34,960 nt of DNA from Saccoglossus kowalevskii (lineage: Eukaryota; Hemichordata; Enteropneusta; Harrimaniidae): positions 18,875 to 53,834 of the forward strand of contig NW_003158749.1 in NCBI RefSeq assembly GCF_000003605.2, given 5' to 3'. Of the stretch, positions 30,330 through 34,960 are shown in pieces. Within the stretch, counting starts at the first letter, position 1, and the number at the start of each line of letters is the position of its first letter. Both the position numbers and the translations under genes were made by a program. The notes under the pieces are model-generated. The model searched no databases, was not told the origin of the DNA, and saw nothing but the letters and a program-made list of their open reading frames with translations.

Positions 30330-32251
30330 TTATATTCGCATTCCTATATCAGAAAAGTCCTGGATAAACATAGTTTCTTTGTTAGTGGCATTTCGCTGCA
30401 ACGACACAATGGAGCTCCACCCTGAAGACCGGGATCCGATGAATAGCTTAGCACCTTAATGGAAATAAAACAAAGAGCGAAACAAAAATTCTTAAAACCT
30501 CATTGATTTAGCTGCCAGAGATTGCAAGAGTCGAGGAGATAAGTTCAATCACTTATCAATTATGGAATATACTCTTTAACATATATATTCAACGGATCAC
30601 TGAATATCGAGAACTGTGCATGCATTATTATTATTTGTTCATACTCACGATAGCATATTTCTTGTTCTATTAACGATATGACGTAGTTGTCGTTTTCAAA
30701 GGCCGAGATTTCAGGCCAAGATTTCATTAGCACATTTGTCCACGTGACAATGTTGGTGAGCCTAGCTCTTGCCAGGTATTTCATAATATCCTATAAAACA
30801 ACTATCTATTTTCCCACACAATATGCATGAGTATGTGTGTGTGATACAGTGATAAGGGATTCACAATTAAACATCTACTGCAAAGTATTTTATAAAATAT
30901 TACTTCAATGCACCATTTTTACAACAGTTTGTACAATTATTTCCCTCAGTCGAGCAGATGTTGAGTCGATTATGCAAATATAGTCTTAATTCAGTAAAGC
31001 GAAGTAGATATGTACTGCATATGAGTATGTTTTCTTAGTATACTATACTTTGTTATTTTGTCGTATTCATTATTCAAAATACATACAAAATATCAATTTT
31101 ATCTCACCTTGGCATAAGCAGGGAAAGCGACGTATACTGACTTTATTCTTCTTTTTTTTACGAGAGTCTTCAGATGTTTCGAAAATCGCTTACCAGCGTA
31201 ATTGATTTGCTTGATGTTATTGTCGATACAATATTTATTATATTGCTCACTCGACTGAGTCCGCTGGACACACCTACAATTAAAGCGTACATCATTACGG
31301 ATATATTGTACAGTAAATTGCGTCCAAAACAATAAATATGACAAGAGTTAATTTGAAATGCTTGAATTATAATAATTTCCTTCAAGCAATACATGGAAGA
31401 GAATCAACACATCAAATAAAAACATTAATATTATGATATTCACACAGTATTAGGTGATAGTACATTGTTAATATAGACAGTATCTCATAGTTCCGCTGTG
31501 CAGTCCCGGGGGAATTGACACTTTTTAATTAAAGTACTTACGCCTCACCGCTTGTGTTCCTCCAATGAACTGCAATAAAGCTCCCCTCATCAGGAGCACA
31601 AAGCAGTCTTATAATTTTTCTAGCAATTTCCTGAATATAAGTAGCTCGTGCTAGATATTTGTATATGTAAGACTGGTTGTATAATACGTTTCTCATGGAA
31701 TCGTCTATACCTTCTATGTAGTTAGGTTCGAAAATACCTAAACATCTTTTCTCGGATGACATTGTTAAAGACCTTTGAACTTCGTGAGAACTCCTGGGAA
31801 TACAGTCCACATCCGGAAGAATAGTTTTAAGACGGCTGGCGAATACTCGTCTGTGATGGGCATAGTTTTCTTTGAACTCTTTCATTGTACGATACCCAGT
31901 TACTGTTTTCGCGAAAGGATCCATTAGAATAGTCTCGACCGTGCTATTACACGCGTTGTTGTACTCCGTTATGTTGACGATGTCAACCAACTCTCGTAGT
32001 TTATCAACGTCAAATGTTTCAGTAAACGATTTAAATCCTTTCATATCTTCTGTTTGCGTTTGTCCATGTGTGCGGAAAGGTATTTCCACTATCTCTCGCC
32101 CTTCTGAGAGGGCGTATTTGACAGCACGCATAAAACTTTCGAAATGAAAATTGGGTCCCGCAGAAAACATATGTACTGGAAGTAGATAGCGTCGATGTGA
32201 TCTGAGCTTATATTCTTTAATTACTTTATTAAACCGGGTTGAATTGTGTAC
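30330..32251 (-). CDS. GDP-fucose O-fucosyltransferase-like protein, exons 2-5 (copy B)
   Basis: Exons in coding order: 32251-31542, 31273-31108, 30790-30649 and 30454-30330. Junctions are GT-AG with phases 2, 0 and 1, and the stop is TAA (30332-30330). Without the first exon it codes for 380 residues. RRYLLPVHMFSAGPNFHFES, EIVEIPFRTH, VHWRN, VYVAFPAYAK, and FIGSRSSGWSSIV with FIQDFSDIGMRI match copy A in the same positions. Exons 3 (166 nt) and 5 (125 nt) are the same length in both copies; exon 4 is 6 nt shorter and exon 2 is 15 nt shorter. The same enzyme role is inferred: a luminal glycosyltransferase using GDP-fucose. Both HWRN and the C-terminal SS motif are intact, so it looks functional. 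The acceptor of exon 2 (TTTGTAG at 32258-32252) expects a phase 0 first exon, as in copy A, but that exon is not settled. Confidence 0.8.
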
Positions 32252-32408
32252 CTACAAATTAAAAAATTATATCATTTTACAATCATACAAATCACATGAT
32301 ATCACATAGTACCAATCAATAAGTAGTTATAAAATAAAGACAAGTGACCCCCAAGTGCATATTTAAACCCGATCACATGAGATCATTTTGAATTTACTTT
32401 CTATTCAC

Positions 32409-32600
32409 TGTGACCACAGTCATGAGAATTCTGTGCTTTCCCAGAACCATGTACTTGATAAGAATACGATTACTAAGAAAAATATATCATGACTATTTTG
32501 CAAGCGTTGTGACAAATGTCACGTCGTTATGAGGACTTACGATAAACACGACTACTGTATTTGTTGTGGACGTCATCGTTCTATTGATATCATTGACCAT
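32409..32600 (-). other. Two candidate first exons for copy B
   Basis: Candidate 1: ATG at 32600-32598, 20 codons (MVNDINRTMTSTTNTVVVFI), donor GTAAGT at 32540-32535, phase 0. Candidate 2: ATG at 32450-32448, 14 codons (MVLGKHRILMTVVT), donor GTGAAT at 32408, phase 0. Candidate 2 resembles the start of copy A (MVTGRRVLVVFVAI) but is much shorter. Candidate 1 has the better donor. Neither encodes a full membrane anchor, and neither ATG has a strong context. A third, undetected exon further upstream is also possible. Confidence 0.3.
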
Positions 32601-32875
32601 AGAGTTTCAAGCACCAGTAACATGGGCCGCGGACCAACCAGAATTTGTGTGGAACCAACACTATATCTAATTTAGACACTTATTCTTAGGTCAGTAAAGC
32701 CCCTCCAAGCATTCTTGTCGTGAATCTTTTTATTTACGATTTTTGTGTGTCTGAACACCAGGACACAGTTTTCGAATTTTTCCAAATTCTAAAAAGTGTT
32801 AAGTGTAATAATGCAGGTTAAAGATTTTGCCAAACATATGTTCTAAAACACAACGATAGGACTGACTGGACCTTT

Positions 32876-33064
32876 ATGTGGTATGGTTATTCTGTGATTC
32901 AGATTGCTGAAATACAAAATCGTATCGGGTCAGGTGTTGATGCAGCGAAGGCCTTTATTGATATAGCGGTGATGAAATATTATAGTCTTGAATATCTGTC
33001 TTGTTTAGTAATGTATCATGCTGTAGTCGGTGGGAAGTGGGATGAACTCCTTCTAACCAACTGA
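32876..33064 (+). other. Unassigned short frame
   Basis: Open frame with a protein-like composition, including IAEIQNRIGSGVDAAKAFID and VMKYYSLEYLSC, ending at TGA 33062-33064. No domain recognised, and downstream frames are closed. It could be an exon or a repeat fragment; the evidence is weak. Confidence 0.2.
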
Positions 33065-34960
33065 GTCTGGGAGTACTCTCTAGAAACCAACTTGATACGC
33101 CATATTACCCTATACTCATTGTCCAATTTCATACGAACAAAGTAATCTGATCCAATGATTGCAGAGTGTGTGGTGTCTGATTTAGCCATTAAAAATGGTT
33201 CTGATATATTACTATCGATGGGGGATTGTATTTAATTCATGTGGCCGCTATCATAGAAATTGAATGTGCAGGTTTTCATTTTCAGGGTAATTTTTAGCAA
33301 GTTTCAGGGAACTCTTGTTGGCAAATTAGTCTTTCTCTGAAAGCGCAAAAACTATTCGCGACTTCTACAATCAGAACAAAAAATCTGAAATTTAGTAAAA
33401 AGCCATCGTCAGTATCACATGTTTGGTCTGTCATGTTTTAGCATGAAATCTGTGCACCAAAGTTAACAAGGAATCTGCTTATTTATTTGCTATACAAACC
33501 TGCAGTACTCCCTAAACTGACAGTAAAAGTGATACAATTAGAGCATCAGGGGGTGTTTAATACAAGGAAAGAAGAAAGTGCATAAGCAGTGAGAGCTAAT
33601 ATTTCACACCCTCAAGTCCTATTCGGTAGTGTGGCTATAAGCATTGAATATGGCGTACACCACACCGAAGACCGTCTATCTGCAGGTCAACGCCCAATAT
33701 AAAAAAAGTGAAAGCCTTTTTTGACGTAGTGCTTCTAGCAAGAGACAAACTGTCCTGTATATTTAGATAGATTTTGGTTCTACCTCTATGTTTCGCTTTG
33801 ACTCACTTTTCTTTGTAGTCCTTGTTTTGCATATGAATAAGTAGTTACACCAAGAGGGAATCTTGAAACTAACGTTTCACAATATTAAAATATTGATTAA
33901 TTTGTAATATGCGACATCTTGCAACTATATACCTAATAACAAGTTGTCACATAACAAAAATTCTCCAGTCTCGAAATTAACACTTAAAATGTCTGACTGG
34001 GAAATGTGGTTTCATCTTATTGAAATATTGATTGAAGTATGTGACATTATCAATAAGTTTGAAAACAAATATTTAAAAAAAGTTTTATGAGATCTTGTAT
34101 CTCGTCTCTCACAGGCTGCAATATCTACCAAGGTACTAGTTTAATATGCAAATTAAAATTATAATATTTTTTTATATATTTGCTAAGACATATTTTTTTA
34201 TACATTATTTAAAGTAATTATAACAATAAATAATACAGAAGTAGTGTACGTTTGGATACACCGGTACTGCAGTTGCAAAGTAGAAATCATTGAAATGGAT
34301 TTCATGTGATACAAACCATTATAATTAAAATCTTAAAATACACATTTGTTATGTCTGTGGCTATTTGAAATCACAGAAAATTAGTTTAGCATTACATCAT
34401 CGATGTACCTGTGGTCGATTTTTCACTCGTAAAATTTTAACCGACAGTCCACGTCTGTTACCTTGATTGCACACCATGTGTTGGTTGCCTCGACAAACGA
34501 ACATGATTGCGGGCCTGCCAAACACCAGTAGCGGATATAAAGCGAAACATAGCTAACTCAACGCTGTAAACTAACTAAAAATATACAGATGATTAAATCT
34601 CCCGTAGTTTATTTAACACCAATGTCTTATACATACAACATTTCACAACATATTGCTTTAGTTAGACATGTTTTGCAAAAAAATAACACAAATAAAGAGA
34701 GAGTATAATCCGGAAACAGTCTGAACAGCTTGACAGTATTAGTAACAATTCGAACAATAGGACTACATATAATCCCAACGTAAATAGTTGGCAGCTGAAC
34801 AGCCTGGGCGGATTGTGAGGCATTGAATCAAACCATTATATGTATAGAACCATGATTCTACTATTCTTCTAATCGAACCAAACGTATTTATTACACTCCA
34901 CCATCAATGTTACCCAGGGTAATCATGTCAGATGTTCAGTGAAAATTTTCATTGTATATA
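33065..34960. other. No gene seen
   Basis: AT-rich sequence with no open frame of note, no RNA gene and no clear repeat. It may contain distal promoter sequence or an upstream exon of the minus-strand copy B, but nothing could be supported. Confidence 0.4.

Noticed and set aside
31872-32147. + strand 91-codon frame
   Set aside because: It is the antisense of exon 2 of copy B and resembles the antisense of copy A, as expected for shadow frames of paralogues.
1-34960. CRISPR array, prokaryotic operon or defence island
   Set aside because: No regularly spaced direct repeats with unique spacers and no prokaryotic gene layout. Splice sites and element types are those of an animal genome.

Overview
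This is nuclear DNA from an animal. Evidence: multi-exon genes with GT-AG introns, a RIP-kinase-like and a WASP-like gene remnant, and dense, decayed transposable elements (BEL/Pao, LINE, DNA elements, foldback and hairpin repeats). AT-rich intergenic DNA, runs of AGGTCA-containing repeats and CXC-tailed transposon proteins suggest a marine invertebrate, probably a lophotrochozoan such as a mollusc or brachiopod. The species cannot be fixed from sequence alone. There is no operon structure, and I saw no tRNA, rRNA or CRISPR array.

Left third (1-12.7 kb): a graveyard of mobile DNA. On + lies a broken transposon-type gene (about 3440-5729) with a cysteine-rich CXC tail. On - lie an integrase-like terminal exon (2056-2220) and a broken BEL/Pao element: 5' LTR at 7889-7681, the start of Gag at 7640-7470, and two diverged copies of a reverse-transcriptase segment at 5755-6590. 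Next on - come exons of a WASP-like protein (CRIB/GTPase-binding region, 8086-9290) and upstream exons of an unrecognised gene (9673-10845).

Middle (12.7-19.1 kb): a dead LINE on - (about 15440-12668) carrying a probable 0.5 kb insertion, then a RIPK1-like kinase pseudogene on - (19112-16452). The kinase keeps its introns and most kinase motifs but has several frameshifts and a stop. A degenerate hammerhead-ribozyme-like core lies in one of its introns.

Right part (20.3-32.6 kb): the best-supported content. Two paralogous GDP-fucose O-fucosyltransferase-like genes lie tail to tail. The + copy (20371-26332) is complete as a five-exon, 447-residue model. The - copy has four secure exons (32251-30330) and an unresolved first exon. 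Exons 3 and 5 have identical lengths in both copies and all intron phases match, so they arose by inverted duplication. The + copy has gained a 2.1 kb foldback element in intron 4 and a repeat array in intron 2. The 4 kb between the two stop codons holds a hairpin MITE, another inverted repeat and a 541 bp DNA transposon with an 8 bp target duplication. From about 32.6 kb to the end only one short unassigned reading frame was seen.

No convincing new multi-gene system is visible. The most interesting items are the inverted fucosyltransferase pair, the decayed RIPK and WASP genes, and several structured non-autonomous elements.
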